Both the position numbers and the translations under genes were made by a program. Of a stretch of 64,000 nt of DNA, positions 33,270 to 46,979 are shown in pieces. The stretch lies in NCBI RefSeq assembly GCF_022605165.1, contig NC_063073.1:2604001-2668000 (forward strand), read 5' to 3'. This DNA comes from Purpureocillium takamizusanense. Its lineage: Eukaryota > Ascomycota > Sordariomycetes > Hypocreales > Ophiocordycipitaceae. The notes under the pieces are model-generated. The model did no database searches, was not told the origin of the DNA, and worked only from the letters and a program-made list of their open reading frames with translations. Position 1 is the stretch's first letter, and every line of letters starts with the position of its first letter.

Positions 33270-35553
33270 TTATTCTGCGTACTGTGCTTGCAAATCTACG
33301 TACGGGTCTTGGTGCAGACCGGCCCCATCGCCCGGTGCCTTTTGCTGAGAAAACCTGTTCCTCGCAGCCTGGACTGACTTGGAACTCTGGGGAAGCTGGC
33401 CGAGGGTTTGCTCCAGTGTCGCCAGGAGGCTGGTGTGAGACTCGACGCTGATCTTACCTAGCGCCAGGTGGCGGTCAATCGCCTTTCGCATCAACTGGAC
33501 GCTCGCGACGACATGGTGCGGGTACGGGTCCATGGAGATGAGCGGCACTGTAATGACCGCGTCTGTTGCGTCACCGTCTACGTCCCCGGGGCTACTGCTG
33601 CTGCCAACGGAGCTGCTCTTGAAACTCAGCGTGAAAGTGTTGTGGAGGCCAAAAACGAGGGTGTTCATGACTGCGTTTTCGGCGTCGGCAGTCGCGGTGC
33701 TGAGGCCGGGCAAGAGGTCGTAGCGGCCCGTAGCTTCGATAATGTCCTCGAGCATAAGTATGCTGAGGTGGTAGTGCAACATCAATGAGTCTGACCCTGC
33801 GATTAGCACAACCCGCGCGTTTCGTGACGAGGGATCAGGGTCTCAGGCTTACACCAGCGTAGCTTCGTCTGTTGCTCCAGAAACTGCATCCGCCTCTGGC
33901 ACTGCTCCAGCGGCTGGCGATATGTATCGTTGAAGTGCTGCATAGACTCGGTGACGCGACTGTAGCCCTTGAGGACCTCGGACTCGTCGTGACCGTCCCT
34001 GAGTGCTTCTTTAAACACGGCCGTGAGCTTCCAGGCGAGCAGCTTCCAAGACGTTCCGTTCGCAATGATCTGGTTCGCCCGATCGTCTGTCATCTCGAGC
34101 AGGCCATCAACCCGCCAATCGTGGGTGGTCTCTTCGAACATCTTGGCTCCGGTCCTCACGAGTCGCCAGGGCAGCTCGGCTTCGAAGCCGAAGAGTCCCG
34201 ACGAGAGAAGAGACCGGCAGTTGAGCGTGAGAGATGCGGACGTGTCAAAGGTCAAGGCGGCCCAGTAGGCGATGCTCTCGGCGGCGATGAAGTCGGACGT
34301 GCCGATGGACTCGGGGCTGGTGCAGATGGCCTTGTTGGACTTGAGGGACGACGGCGACACCTTGGAGCCGCTGAATTGTAGGTTGCGCTGCCTCGCTCGT
34401 AGGGTCTGGATCTGCTGAAGGGCCGCATGGACGCAAGCCTGGCCGGATATGCCATCCATTTCTTCATCTTCGTGTATGCCAGCCGGTATGGGCGTGAGTG
34501 CGAACAGGAAGAGAGCCAACATGGATCGGTATGACGGCCGGTTGATGACGCGCAACATGTCCCTTCTCGCATGTCGCCAGAGCGCGTGAATGGCATTCCG
34601 ATGGCATTGATCGGGATCTGTCTTGCTGGAACTCAGCGGCAACCACCGGGCCGAGAATGCAGCAATCGTGTTTTGCAAAGACTCGTCGATTAGGCCATCT
34701 CGGGGGCTCTGTTGCCGCCGGTCCATCAGGGGCAATGCTTCGTCCTCTGATGCATCCGTCATCCATGCGTCGAGACGGCTGCAAATGGCGGCTATGCTGG
34801 CATGCTTCTCGGCAAGACTGTTTTCGCCCAGCCTGATGATCGTTGTTGTCCTTTGACTCAGCAAGTCGGTCGACATAATAGCCACGACGATGACGGAATT
34901 TACTCACAGAAACGGGCACCCATGTCTGCCCATCCAAGAGCCAAAAACGGCATCAAACCCACGGTCGTAGATGACCTGAAGGGACGCCCTGCTCACCAAG
35001 CCAGTGGCTTCTAGGCTGTACGCTGTGGAAACGGTGTCTGTGGGAGAGCGCACAATGAGTGATGATGTCGTCCTGCACCGGTCATCGTCACGCATAGAGG
35101 CAGGGCCACCGATGGCAGCCCAGTCTACCATGCCGAGAATGCTGCTGTCCGAGGCCCCGACCTTGGGGCTGAGAGCTCCCATGTCTCGCGAGGCGGCACC
35201 GCCATCGGTCGTTGACGATGTGGCGGAATGGCGGCGTTGTTGGTTGCGCTTCCCCAGCGGTGCCTTTTTCGGCCCAGCAGCGCCCTTGTTGATGTCCTTC
35301 ATCCACTGCGAGAGACGTGTGTTCGCTTGAGCTTCGACTGTGTGGCTGATGGCTGGCCAGGGCGGGGACGTACCTTGAAGGTGCACTGCTTGTTTCGGTT
35401 CTGGCATCGCGTGCAGGTCCCGGGCTCGTCATCTCGGGTGCCCTGGCTGAGGGCGTCGCAACCCACACGCGAGCGACGGCATTCATCACAGCTGGAGAAT
35501 TGTGTGCGACGACGAGCGACGCCGACGTTTCGCGACGGGCCCCGGGCCGGCAT
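33270..35553 (-). CDS. Zn2Cys6 transcription factor 2
   Basis: Four exons (35553-35374, 35305-34908, 34850-33853, 33796-33270) give 700 residues. The zinc cluster is near the N-terminus: C22, C25, C32, C47, C50, C57, with a long 14-residue loop in the middle (C-x2-C-x6-C-x14-C-x2-C-x6-C). It is followed by CTFK, then WMKDINKG across intron 1, typical for this sub-family. The middle region contains SSKTDPDQCHRNAIHALWRH, AAESIAYWAALTFDTSASL and LRWWSDSLMLHYHLSILMLE, seen in fungal factors with a C-terminal DUF-like regulatory domain. It ends in a basic Gln-rich stretch. Acts in the nucleus. The nearest downstream gene is the dehydrogenase with the CGGATCCG array; the nearest upstream gene is the paraoxonase-like enzyme. 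Targets are unproven. Confidence 0.9.
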
Positions 35554-36394
35554 GTCGAGCCTCTTCCCAGCCGTGACGACAGGCGAACGACCAGATGTCT
35601 ACCAGGCGACGGGCAGAGACCCCATGTCGGTCAGCCAGACACGAGGCTATCTCAAGCGACGACGCGTTGGATAGGATATGGGCGGTGGGAGTAGTAGGTT
35701 GTAAAAAGGGCCACAGGGGTCATGTATGCAAATCATGGGGAAGATGTCGTTGTGGGCTCGGTTGTGCGACTGGGGCAACAAGGCCGCATCCATCATGCTT
35801 CCAGGATCAGCAGATGGAGCTGCTAGCAGCACTACTATTACCTGGGGAACTTGGCGCGTCACCCACCTGGACGCACATGGAGGGGTTTGTGACGCTTTAC
35901 TTAGGGGGGGCGCTGGGCACCGCCTGTGGAGCGAGCCCCTGGCCCGTTGCCTGCCGTACAGTTCTGCTCATGACTGCGTACTTCATTCTGGCGCGTTATA
36001 CGGCTGCGACATACATACATCAACCGCGCGTCAAATGATCTTCTGGGCTGGAAGCCTCGCTGGCGGGACGAGTTGGCTGCACCACCACCTAAGAACGACC
36101 CCGTCAGCTTTCCCCAACCAGCCGACATGAATTTGATGGGGCCGCGGTCGCGTGGGCTGGAGATTCCCCGCGCGCCGCCTTCAGTGCGGGGTAAGAACTT
36201 TGACAGGATGGAGCGGACTTGCGAGGCCCGTCGATTTGTTTGTTGCTGCAGGGGCAGCCGTCTTACTCCTTATCGTGTCACACGTGGCTGTCAAGACACC
36301 CATCGCCTGCATGCAGAGCGCCCGCTGTGTTCCTCTATTGCTTTACTTATGCTTTTCCATGCCCTGTCTGGCTGCTGCTGCCGCTGCACCTTTA
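35554..36394. other. Intergenic spacer
   Basis: Promoter side of transcription factor 2 and 3' side of the arylesterase. Long plus-strand frames here read into the antisense of the arylesterase and are shadows. No gene supported. Confidence 0.4.
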
Positions 36395-37867
36395 TTACAG
36401 ATCAACATCCACGGCGGCAATGTTCTTGGACAAGAAGCCCGTCACAAACAAGCGAGCCCGTCGTGGCGCCCCCTTGTGCTTGGCCGGATCAGCCGCCACC
36501 AGCACTGCGCTGCTCGCGCTCCGCACTCTCGACCCGTCATCCTCAAACAGCAGCTGCTTCTTCCATCCCGACTTATTATTAGTGGTGGTGCTGTCATCCG
36601 GCGACGCCTTCCAGACCATGATGGGCTCGGTCCCCTCGGGGTCTCGGATGGTGCGCGGCATGTCGACGGCGCGCGTCAGACCGCAGAGCACGAACCCGCT
36701 GCTGTCGTTGGCCTCGTCCGTGGCAAAGGGGTCGGAAAAGTAGCTCGGGTTGTCTATGATGGAGTCGAATTGAATCGTCTCGAACAGCTCGATGCCCTGT
36801 GGTGTGGTCGTGGTCCTCGGCGAGCGCGAGGAAGACCCATTGACGACCCTGCCCAAGTGCATGGCGCCGCTGCAGCAGCTCACGACCGCAATCTCGTCGG
36901 GCTTTCGTCCATGGCCGAGACCATTGTTGTTATGCAGGTTGTCGAGAGCAACCCATGCCTGGACACCTTGCGTATCATCATCACCGGGCTTGGACTTGGG
37001 CTTGTCGTCTTCTTCAACTGCGAGCGAAAACTCGACGTAGATGGTGCTCGACCACTTGGCTGCCCTGCTGAGGTCTTCAAGACTCCTCATCGGCCCCTCC
37101 TTGTAGTAATGGTCGTTGGTGACGAAGAAGGACGTCGGAGACAGGGCGTAGACGTCGTTGGGCGTGTCGATAAGGGCGTCCCACACGGAGCGGAGGTGCT
37201 GCGCCGAGTCCGAACCGAGCACATGGTGGAAAATCTCCACCACGGAGCGGCTTTTGGGGGCGGATGAGTTGCCCTTGACGAAGTGGTCGCGGTTGGGAAC
37301 GTGATTGACGGCAAAGATGTAGACTGCCTCGCCTGGCGCGCGTTGGGGGTCATCTATGACGTCGATGCCGTGTGTCACAAACGGCCCGTCAAATCCCTCC
37401 AGCCGCAGCGCTTGAACCGCGAGACTCTAATAAGAAGGCGACGTAAGTATTGACAATCGACAAAGATTCAGGAATCAGGGCTGGCCTGTGTCATTTATAT
37501 CATTACTTACCTTGGGGTCGATGACCTTGAGTGTCCCACGCGTCGCATTAGTCAAGACTTCCGGGCTGTCAAGGATCGTCAGGGGCGGGAACCAACGATG
37601 CCTAACGGTGGCGTCGTTTTCGCATGCCGTGAACAACAGCCCGCTGGCCTGGTGATGGTGGAGGTCTTCGCAGTGCGTCGTCTGCTCAATCAGTGACAAT
37701 GTCCGTCCGGCCGCCAAGACTGTGCGACCAGGGCGGCGGAAGAATCCAAAAACCACGGCTGTTTGGTGCGCGGTTGGGCCCACGAGGTAGGCGACCAGGG
37801 CTACCAACAGCAGCGACACCAGGTACGGCGCCGTGAGAAACGAGCGCCTATTATTAGCGGTAGGCAT
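36395..37867 (-). CDS. Paraoxonase/arylesterase-like protein
   Basis: Exons 37867-37511 and 37426-36395 give 462 residues. It resembles the paraoxonase (serum arylesterase) family, six-bladed calcium-dependent propellers that hydrolyse lactones and aryl esters. Seen: an uncleaved-looking N-terminal hydrophobic segment LVSLLLVALVAYLVG; the family's N-terminal ECEDLHHHQASGLLFTAC-like motif (here HCEDLHHHQASGLLFTACE); THGIDVIDD; VYIFAVNH; and ALSPTSFFVTNDHYY, which holds the His-Asn pair of the paraoxonase active site. A charged insertion (EEDDKPKSKPGDDD) and a second, Ser/Thr-rich one (PDDSTTTNNKSG) lengthen loops. It is probably membrane-anchored or secreted. The ATG at 37867 is the only one before the hydrophobic segment. 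Substrate unknown. Confidence 0.84.
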
Positions 37868-38558
37868 TGCAAATTGACAAAGATGCTCAGATGAGGATGG
37901 GAGTTGGCAGCAATGCGCGCGCCTTGTTGCCCCGTTGATGCTGGGGCTCAGCAGCAGTCCAGTCACCTTGGGAAGATCGTGTGACGAGAGCGTAATAACG
38001 CGCGGGAGGAAGAAGCTGCACGTCGAAAGGGGGCTTGCGTACTATGTTGCCGAGGTCCCGCAGGTCTCATCCTGTCTGGTTGCTCCACACGAGCTGCCCT
38101 CATCAATTGGAACCGACCGGGTTCCAACTGGACGAGATGCAGATTTTGGGAGTTTAATTAAGCATGCTTGCGAGATGCATGAGGAGTAAGTAGGTGGGTG
38201 AAGAGCTGAATCCCATTCGGGTTACCTGCAATTCCAATGGCGGGCGCGTCTTTGTTGGAGGAGATGGTCGAGAACTGCCAGAGAGAGTGGCGTTATACTC
38301 CCGCTGTCATGGAGCCAGTGAGGGCGGGGATGTTACTAGTTACCACCACCCACAGGTACAGTAACATAGGCAACAGCTGCATCATCAGCGAGTATTCTGC
38401 GCTTGTCAACATGCAACACCAAACAATCATCACTTTTGACCCATCCCATATCTCCAGGGTCGCTCGCACACACAGACAACATCTGTTTATTAGTGAACAT
38501 CATTGTGCAAGCTATGTACTTTTGTACAGCGGAATTCATTGGGATAATGGCCGGCTGG
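37868..38558. other. Intergenic spacer
   Basis: Promoter of the arylesterase and 3' side of the carboxylesterase. No gene or repeat of note. Confidence 0.4.
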
Positions 38559-40423
<1,865 letters not shown>

Positions 40424-41282
40424 CGTACGTAGCAGCGGACTAATTGAAGCAAAAAAGTTGTCCGCGACGATGCTTTGTTTTTAGCCAGATGTGTGAAGGA
40501 CGAGCCTTGCTTGTGACGGAGCACTTGGGGGTCTTGGGCGTGAGACACGGGTGCAAACCAGCTGCCACCTGCATATATAAGACAATTAATTACTACGTTA
40601 CTGGCCAGAAATGACGGGCAATAAGACAGAGCAAAGTAATACCGTAGAACAATGACACGGACTTGGGCCGAAGCCTGGTTCAGTTGGGCCATGTAAGCTG
40701 ACGCCTTGCGGATTGGCTGTCCTGTGGCTGTCACTGAACATGGCCCGGGGGGATTGCCGCTGCTGCCCCTGACGTCCCGGTCACACTCAAGTTGAATCGT
40801 AAAAAGCACGAAAAACCTCTGCTTGAAAGGCGATAGCACCTACTTCAATTCCGCCGCGGCAAAGCACTCAAATTGCAAGCATTGACGATCGCTAGGGCTA
40901 GCTTTTTCCCACATCGGCGACCACATCGCCGGGCTGTGTTCCGTGGTGATAAAGTGCTATGTTGCTGCTCGCGAGTCACTAACTACCGGCAGGCCACGAC
41001 AGGAGGTGGTCGGTCAATGCCAAATGGAATGTGGAATCACTCACATCTATCGTCTGGCACCCATTCCGTCCCGGGGTTAGCACTGGCGTCAAGTCGCAAC
41101 CAGGATCTTGGTCATGGAAACATGTGCTTCGTTCACATGTTGCTTCGTTCACATGTGCCCACATGCACCTTGTTGCTTTCTTCAACTAACTTGGGACCTG
41201 ATCCTCATGTACTCCGTACAAGTTCGTCAAATAATTATGATGATGATGTACTTCGTATACTGTACCCTGTTCAAGAGGCCCG
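40424..41282. other. Spacer with 16-bp duplicated motif
   Basis: Promoter side of the carboxylesterase. TGCTTCGTTCACATGT occurs twice in tandem at 41125-41140 and 41141-41156, close to the 3' end of the next minus-strand gene. No gene supported. Confidence 0.45.
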
Positions 41283-42419
41283 TCATGGCCGTGACAATAC
41301 TGTCAGCGATGTCAACACAGCGGCCTTGACCGTCCTCCGGCAAAGCCACAGCCCTACGGCCGCGGTCCCCGAAAGCGTCGCTAGACCCGCCAGCTTGAGT
41401 GCCGCGCTCGCCATCCGCGGGCGCAGCCAGTCGCCCACCAGCGCCTGGAACTTTTCAGGTTCGTTCCCGCGCGGGTATTCTTCATCGGGAACGTCGACGT
41501 CGAGAAAGGGACATATTTCGTTCCAGCCCAGACCGTTTTCGAGTTGGATGTGGCAAAGGCGATCAGCCGGGATGGTCCTCTTTACCATGGCGATGCTGGA
41601 TGGAGGAACATGGCGTGTTAGTCGAAGGGCGGCAACATGAATCGGGGCCTGGGGCTGACTGCAAGCAACCAACTCACTAGGACACATAGTTCCGCCTCAT
41701 GTTGGATCTATTCTCTGCATCGCCCGGTAGGGTACTGTCGGAAATGGAGGCGTAAATGAGCTCGTTGAGGAGGAAGAAATAGTAAAGGTCGTCGTTGAAG
41801 TGCTTGAGTAGGCGAATCGGGAACGCGGAAGCCATCTGCACGACCCCCGCCACCGTGTTGTTGATCGAGGTAACCCACTTGTCGGGGTCTCGCTCGGTGA
41901 GTAAAAACCGTACGTCCGGGTCGTCGACGTAGGCCTCGATGGCCTCTGATCCCATAAAGAACGGCACCTCGATCAAGCACTATACAGCCCAGTCAGTCCA
42001 GTCAGCGGTTGCGGACTCGATTTTCTTCTTGTTGGGGCGGGCATGTATGCTTGCTCGGCGACGGACATCATAATTGGCAAACCACCTTGCGTAGTCGTCT
42101 TTGCGGTATCTTTGAATGCCGGAGAACCTGTTGTGTTCCGCACAAATGGCCTCGATGAGAACCTTCATGTGATCGCTTCCGTGCTCAATCACCTCTTTCA
42201 TATGGTACGGGCGATATCCCAACATCTGCAACGCGCTGTATAACCCAAGGGTTCCGGTCCTTCATCCCCGACGACGCGGCACCTTATTAGCGCCTCACAC
42301 GGGGTTTGAAGAAGGGGCCATCGTGGGATTTCGACTTCTTACCGGCTGGCGCTGACGACAACGACCCTCATTTTTCGCCTCTTCTCCGGCAAGCGCATGG
42401 TGTCGACTTGTCGCGACAT
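41283..42419 (-). CDS. Sulfotransfer_4-like P-loop protein
   Basis: Exons 42419-42343, 42259-42067, 41979-41678 and 41595-41283 give 294 residues. It fits the fungal sulfotransferase-like family (Sulfotransfer_4). Such proteins carry a PAPS-type phosphate-binding loop, but few have been tested. Seen: SASRTGTLGLYSALQMLGYR, where the loop RTGT is split by intron 1; GYRPYHMKEVIEHG; FFMGSEAIEAY; VRFLLTERDPDKWVTSI, which resembles the 3'-phosphate site; and LENGLGWNEICPFLDVDVP. A hydrophobic C-terminal segment (about residues 255-285) ends in Arg/Leu residues and may anchor it to a membrane. The start at 42419 is the first of three in-frame ATGs; the third begins directly before RVVVVSASR and is equally plausible. 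Biological role unknown. Confidence 0.8.
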
Positions 42420-43916
42420 GTTCGACTTCGACTAAAAGGGGGAAAAAATAACGGCAATACCCTGAACAGTTGTCACTCCAACTACCATTGTCTGAACTTG
42501 GGCCGACGGCACGATCTGGGCCAGTTCATCTTCATATACTACATCGACTTGGACAAGGCCAAAGCCGTTTGGGAGTGTGCACCAATCCGTCGGCAACAAC
42601 GCCAGCTTGTTCAATCTAGCAGGGTCTTAATTGCTGACGCGGTCCCATCATGTGGGCTTGAAGGCCTCTAGATCTGCTCATTGACTGGACTTGCACGCCC
42701 CAAGGCGTGAGATGGGCGTTGCGCGATTCCAAATTGGTGTGCATTTACGCTGGCCGACGACCCGAAGGGGAGCGACGCGCCGCTGGACGTGATGGGGAGT
42801 ATAGGCTATTTTGGTGAGTATTGAGCCGATGGTGCAAGTCAGTTTATGGCGTCCATCCGCACCTAACTAATGACATTTATTAATAAGAGTCTGCGCAGTC
42901 AACAGCGTTGTGCCGATCAAATCTTTTTAAAGCAAACTGAGTTACGACAGCTTAGTTCAGCAAGTCTAGTCCAGGCCGAATAAACAAAGCGGCATGCCGA
43001 GCTGTCAGAGGACCATCGTGGTGCCTTTTCGTTGTGCCACCCCCGGTCGCTGGCTTGTTGTGCATCCTGAACGACCAGCAGGAACGCGCTACTAGCTCAT
43101 GGTAACATCTTTGGGAGTCGGCGCGCCCGAGCCTTCCTGCCTTTCGTTTCGTTCGCTTGCCCTTGGACGAAGTTCGGTTCGCGCAGCCTTGCGTACTGTC
43201 CAGGTTTCGATACTGAAGCATGGTAGCTGAGATGGAATATCAGCGGGCACACGGGTTGCGGCATGTTGGAGCCTTCAACACCAAGACAGAGATCACGAGG
43301 CACGCAGAGTGCAAGAGTGTCAGCTTTTGATCGTGCTTTGCGGCAACGCTCTCGCGCCTCTTACCATCCTACCGAGCCGACCAAGTGAGCGCTCGCAGCT
43401 AACATGGAGCTCCAAATCAGCGTACTCCTACAGACAAGCTATAGCATTGGGGACCATATTCATTCCCTCCCGGGGGCCCCGCGACCATCCGCGACCGAGC
43501 GAAAACACCAAAAGTCGAGAGCAGCATCGCGTGCCGAAGGACTCCACCAGCGTGAAACTTGTTCGACACGACGGCTCGTCGTCAGTCGCGGCTGAGGGAT
43601 CATGGCAGCCAAGCAAAAAAAGGGCCCCATTGACGTCGGTCTTCATGTTCCTTGCAATTGAGCTGGTTTGCGATGTCGATCTTCCGACTTCCTGCAAGCT
43701 GACGCGTTGAGCCTAGGCTTTATTCGGATCATCGCCGCGCCTCCATGGAAAGCGGCAATACCTAACCGAGCCCGCATCTCTTGACTGACTCCGCGCCTGC
43801 TGTGTAACCTGTTTCCCCGCGATTTGAAGCCCGGTCTTCTCGCCGGATCACCAGCTCGACATCGGCTCCCGGATCATCTCGAAATTCTTGTCCGAGCAGC
43901 AACACAGTGCACAACC
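42420..43916. other. 1.5 kb divergent promoter spacer
   Basis: Between the sulfotransferase-like gene (-) and the aldehyde dehydrogenase (+). No conserved frame is seen. Pyrimidine-rich sequence lies near the dehydrogenase start. Confidence 0.4.
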
Positions 43917-45569
43917 ATGGCCGTCACCGTCGTCCCCTCTTGGATCAATGGTACGGAGGAAACTCACGCCGAGAGCTTCCCCGTTGTCGACCCCTCTACA
44001 GGCAAGGCCTGCTGGGAGGCCGCGTCCGCATTCCCCGCAGACGCACTGCGCGCCGTCGAGGCCGCTTCGTGCGCCCTGCCAGCATGGAAGGCGACCAAGC
44101 CCATGCTCCGTCAGAGCATCCTGCTCAAAGCCGCGGCCCTCATGGAGGAGCGCGCCGACGAGCTCTGCGGATACATGTCAACGGAAATGGGCGCCGACGC
44201 CTTCGTCGCGCGCCACATCGTCCTGCAGTTGGCCATCAACATGTTCCGCGACTGCGCTGGGCGTGCGCCCGGCATTTGCGGCAGTGTGCCTACGGTTCAG
44301 GCGGACGGGCAGAGCGCGATGGTGTGGAAGGAGCCTTACGGAGTGATTCTCGGCATTGTCCCCTGGTGAGTGGTGGCTTTGTCATTTCTTTCGCCTTTGA
44401 CTCCTTTGCGAAGTGGTTTCACAGGCGCTCATCATGGTTTTTTTTTTCGGTGCGTTTATAAAGGAATGCGCCGTATGTCTTTGGTGTTCGCGCAGCAGCA
44501 ACGGCGATCGCAACAGGTAACACGACGGTTCTGAAGTCGTCGGAGCAGACTCCGCGGTCCTACTGGGCCCTGGGCAAGATCTTCCATGACGCGGGCACAC
44601 CTCCCGGTGTTGTCAATGTACTTTCGTGCCAACCGGCTGCGGCTGCGGAGTTGGCTCGCGTCATGGTCGAGCACCCGGCAGTGCGAAAGGTCAACTTCAC
44701 CGGCAGCGCATCTGTCGGCAGGAAGGTGGCTTGCCTCTGCAGCCAAAACTTGAAGCCAGTCCTGCTTGAACTCGGAGGCAAAAACAGCGCCATCATATTG
44801 CCCGATGCCGACCTGCAAAAGGCTGCCCAGGCTTGTATCATGGGTGGCTTCGCCAACGTCAGTGCCCCCTCCCTGTAAAAGACCGCGCTGGGCGGGCGGG
44901 CTGACTCTGAAAATAGTCCGGGCAAATTTGCATGTCTACGGATCGTTTGCTTGTGCATGCCGATATCGAAACGGAGTTTTTGAAGGCTTTGAAGGACAGC
45001 CTGGAAGATTTACAGGCGCAGAGCAAGTCTCTCCCCCTCGTGGTCTCATCCACTTCGGCCTCCCGCCTGGCTTCTGTGCTGGCCGATGCCCAGCAGAAGG
45101 GGGCACAGATATTGTCTGGTGGCCCGCCACCGACCGGCGACGCCGCGCATTTTATTCCAACTGTGATTGGCAAGCTGTCCAGGGACATGGAAGCGTACAA
45201 GGAGGAGAATTTTGGGCCGCTGATGGGATGGGTGGCCGTCAAAGATGAAGACGAGGCGATTCAGATTGCGAACAACGCCGGCTACGGACTGTCAGCGTCC
45301 ATCTTCACCCGCGACCTTCGCAAAGGCTTCGCCTTGGCCCGAAAACTCGAGACTGGGTACGCTTTCACGCTCTCATCAAGGAAAATGTGTTCATTAACCC
45401 CGCTGACCTGATTTGCAACTAAAGTGCGGTGCACATCAACAGTATGACGGTGCACGATGAAACGGCCCTACCTTTCGGGGGGATTAATCGCAGCGGTTGG
45501 GGCCGATTCAATGCGGCAGAGGGTATGGAGGAGTTTTTGGTGACCAAGTCTGTAACGTGGGATGACTAG
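43917..45569 (+). CDS. NAD(P)-aldehyde dehydrogenase
   Basis: Exons 43917-44365, 44464-44857, 44917-45356 and 45425-45569 give 475 residues of the aldehyde dehydrogenase superfamily. The enzyme oxidises an aldehyde to its acid with NAD(P)+. Seen: the cofactor segment GVILGIVPWNAPYVFGVRAA across intron 1; KSSEQTPRSYWALG; NFTGSASVGRKVA; the general base Glu252 in LLELGGKN; the nucleophile Cys286 in SGQICMSTDR, 34 residues later as is normal; and the end segment PFGGINRSGWGRFNAAEGME. The pattern, including EEFLVTKSVTW, is closest by eye to the salicylaldehyde or vanillin dehydrogenase group. No organelle signal. The internal ATG at 43917 is used because upstream sequence in frame is not protein-like. 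Confidence 0.92.
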
Positions 45570-45705
45570 CTAGACGATGACGTATTCGCAAGAAGAACAA
45601 GAAAGACCACTACTGATGGTCATTGAAGCCTGTCCCTCCAACATTGCTCAATCGTACATGAGCCTTTGGCCCCCATCGAGGCGACATATTTCCCTGCAGC
45701 AAGGA

Positions 45706-46947
45706 TTATGTCTTCCTCGCCTCCGACTTGACGTTGCTGGCGTGGAACACCAGCTCATCCCTTTCCCACATGAGCTCAACGGCGGCTCCGACGGGGCCAG
45801 CGAGCACGGTCAACCACGCCGTCTTCAAAAGCAGGCCGAGATTGTCGACGCGCCCGTAGACGAGCCGATGCGCCGTTCTATAAAGGCTGAGAGCCCAGAC
45901 CAAGACGCCCGTCGTGCCGATCAAGTAGTCCCATCGCAGGAAGCCATGCACGCCTTCGCCTACCGTGGCGACCTGCACGACCGGCGACTTCCAAGGCAGC
46001 GGCGTGTGGAATACATTGAGGGGGTGCAAGGCCTCGCGGTACTTTGCGTCGAAAATGGCGGGCGCGGCAACGGTTGCCAAAGAGACTGTCAGTGTGACAA
46101 TGTGAGGAATGGCGGTGTTGGCAAAGGCGAAGGCGTAGGCGAAGCGAAGGGAGCGACGCCCCTTGGCGGTGTTTTCAGGCGAGTCCTCGGTCCGCCCCGT
46201 CGATGATGATGAAAACGCCGTGTGCGCAAAGCGCAGCAGGATCGCGACATAGACGGGCCAAGGTTGCCAGATGGCAATCAAGATCTGCTTGACGTCGGGG
46301 GTGATGGTGGCGGAGATGGGAAGGGTCATCAGCGTGGATGGGAGGAGCATGCCCACCGCAAAGGCAAACGGCAGCGCTCGCAGGACGCTGATGGGGACGC
46401 GGAGGTTCTGCGCCGACGGCTTGCTTGCGGTGACGGACGTGTGGACCTGCACGGCGCAATACAGGGGCGTCGCAAAGGCAAACGTCAAAGCTTGGGCGGC
46501 CAAGCCAAAGATTGATGGGCTGTAAAGCGTATGTCAGCTTTTTTTCCCCTCGGACCAAAAACTTGACCTCCCAAGTTATTTATTCAGGTGTTTGGTTTCT
46601 CCTCACATCGCCAGAATCGTGCCATTGTTGCCCTTCCTCCACGACTCGAGGGTGACGAGGACCCAGGCAGAGCAGAAGGTGCCGGAAAAGGCGATGGAAT
46701 GCAGCAGCAGCGCGGGGTGGGCTCCATCCGTAACCGGCCAGAAAAAGGTCGTCAAGATGGTGAGGAGCTCATCGACCTTGCCTATTCCCGTGTAGACTGT
46801 CCGAAGCGGCCATTTGTCCGTCCCGGGAAGAGTCCCGGAGGCGATGCTCTGGTCGGCGAGGCCCCGGAGGCCGTTGACGGTCGCAAAGTAAAAGATGGCG
46901 TAGAACACCGAGGCGCTGAGCAGCGGGAGGAGGAGCTTCGCGGCCAT
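45706..46947 (-). CDS. Polytopic membrane protein, unknown function
   Basis: Exons 46947-46607 and 46519-45706 give 384 residues with about eight hydrophobic helices. Notable segments: TTFFWPVTDGAHPALLLHSI and SGTFCSAWVLVTLESWRKGN after helix 2, LPFAFAVGMLLPSTLMTLPI, and IWQPWPVYVAILLRFAH. I do not recognise a described transporter or receptor. The FWPV-DG and TLESWR-GN pattern recalls, from memory, the uncharacterised fungal proteins grouped with membrane-bound terpene cyclases of the AscI/MacJ kind; this is a weak lead, not an assignment. The ATG at 46947 opens directly onto the first helix. A GA run lies 10-32 nt upstream in the presumed 5' UTR. It is flanked by an aldehyde dehydrogenase and an F-box-like gene. 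Confidence 0.75.
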
Positions 46948-46956
46948 GTTGAGCAC

Positions 46957-46979
46957 GGAGAGAGAGAGAGAGAGAGAGA
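46957..46979. repeat. (GA)n run in presumed 5' UTR
   Basis: A GA dinucleotide stretch, CT on the coding strand, directly before the start codon of the membrane protein gene. Confidence 0.85.

Noticed and set aside
36152..37267. 371-codon plus-strand frame
   Set aside because: Antisense shadow of the paraoxonase-like gene, which has clear family motifs on the other strand.
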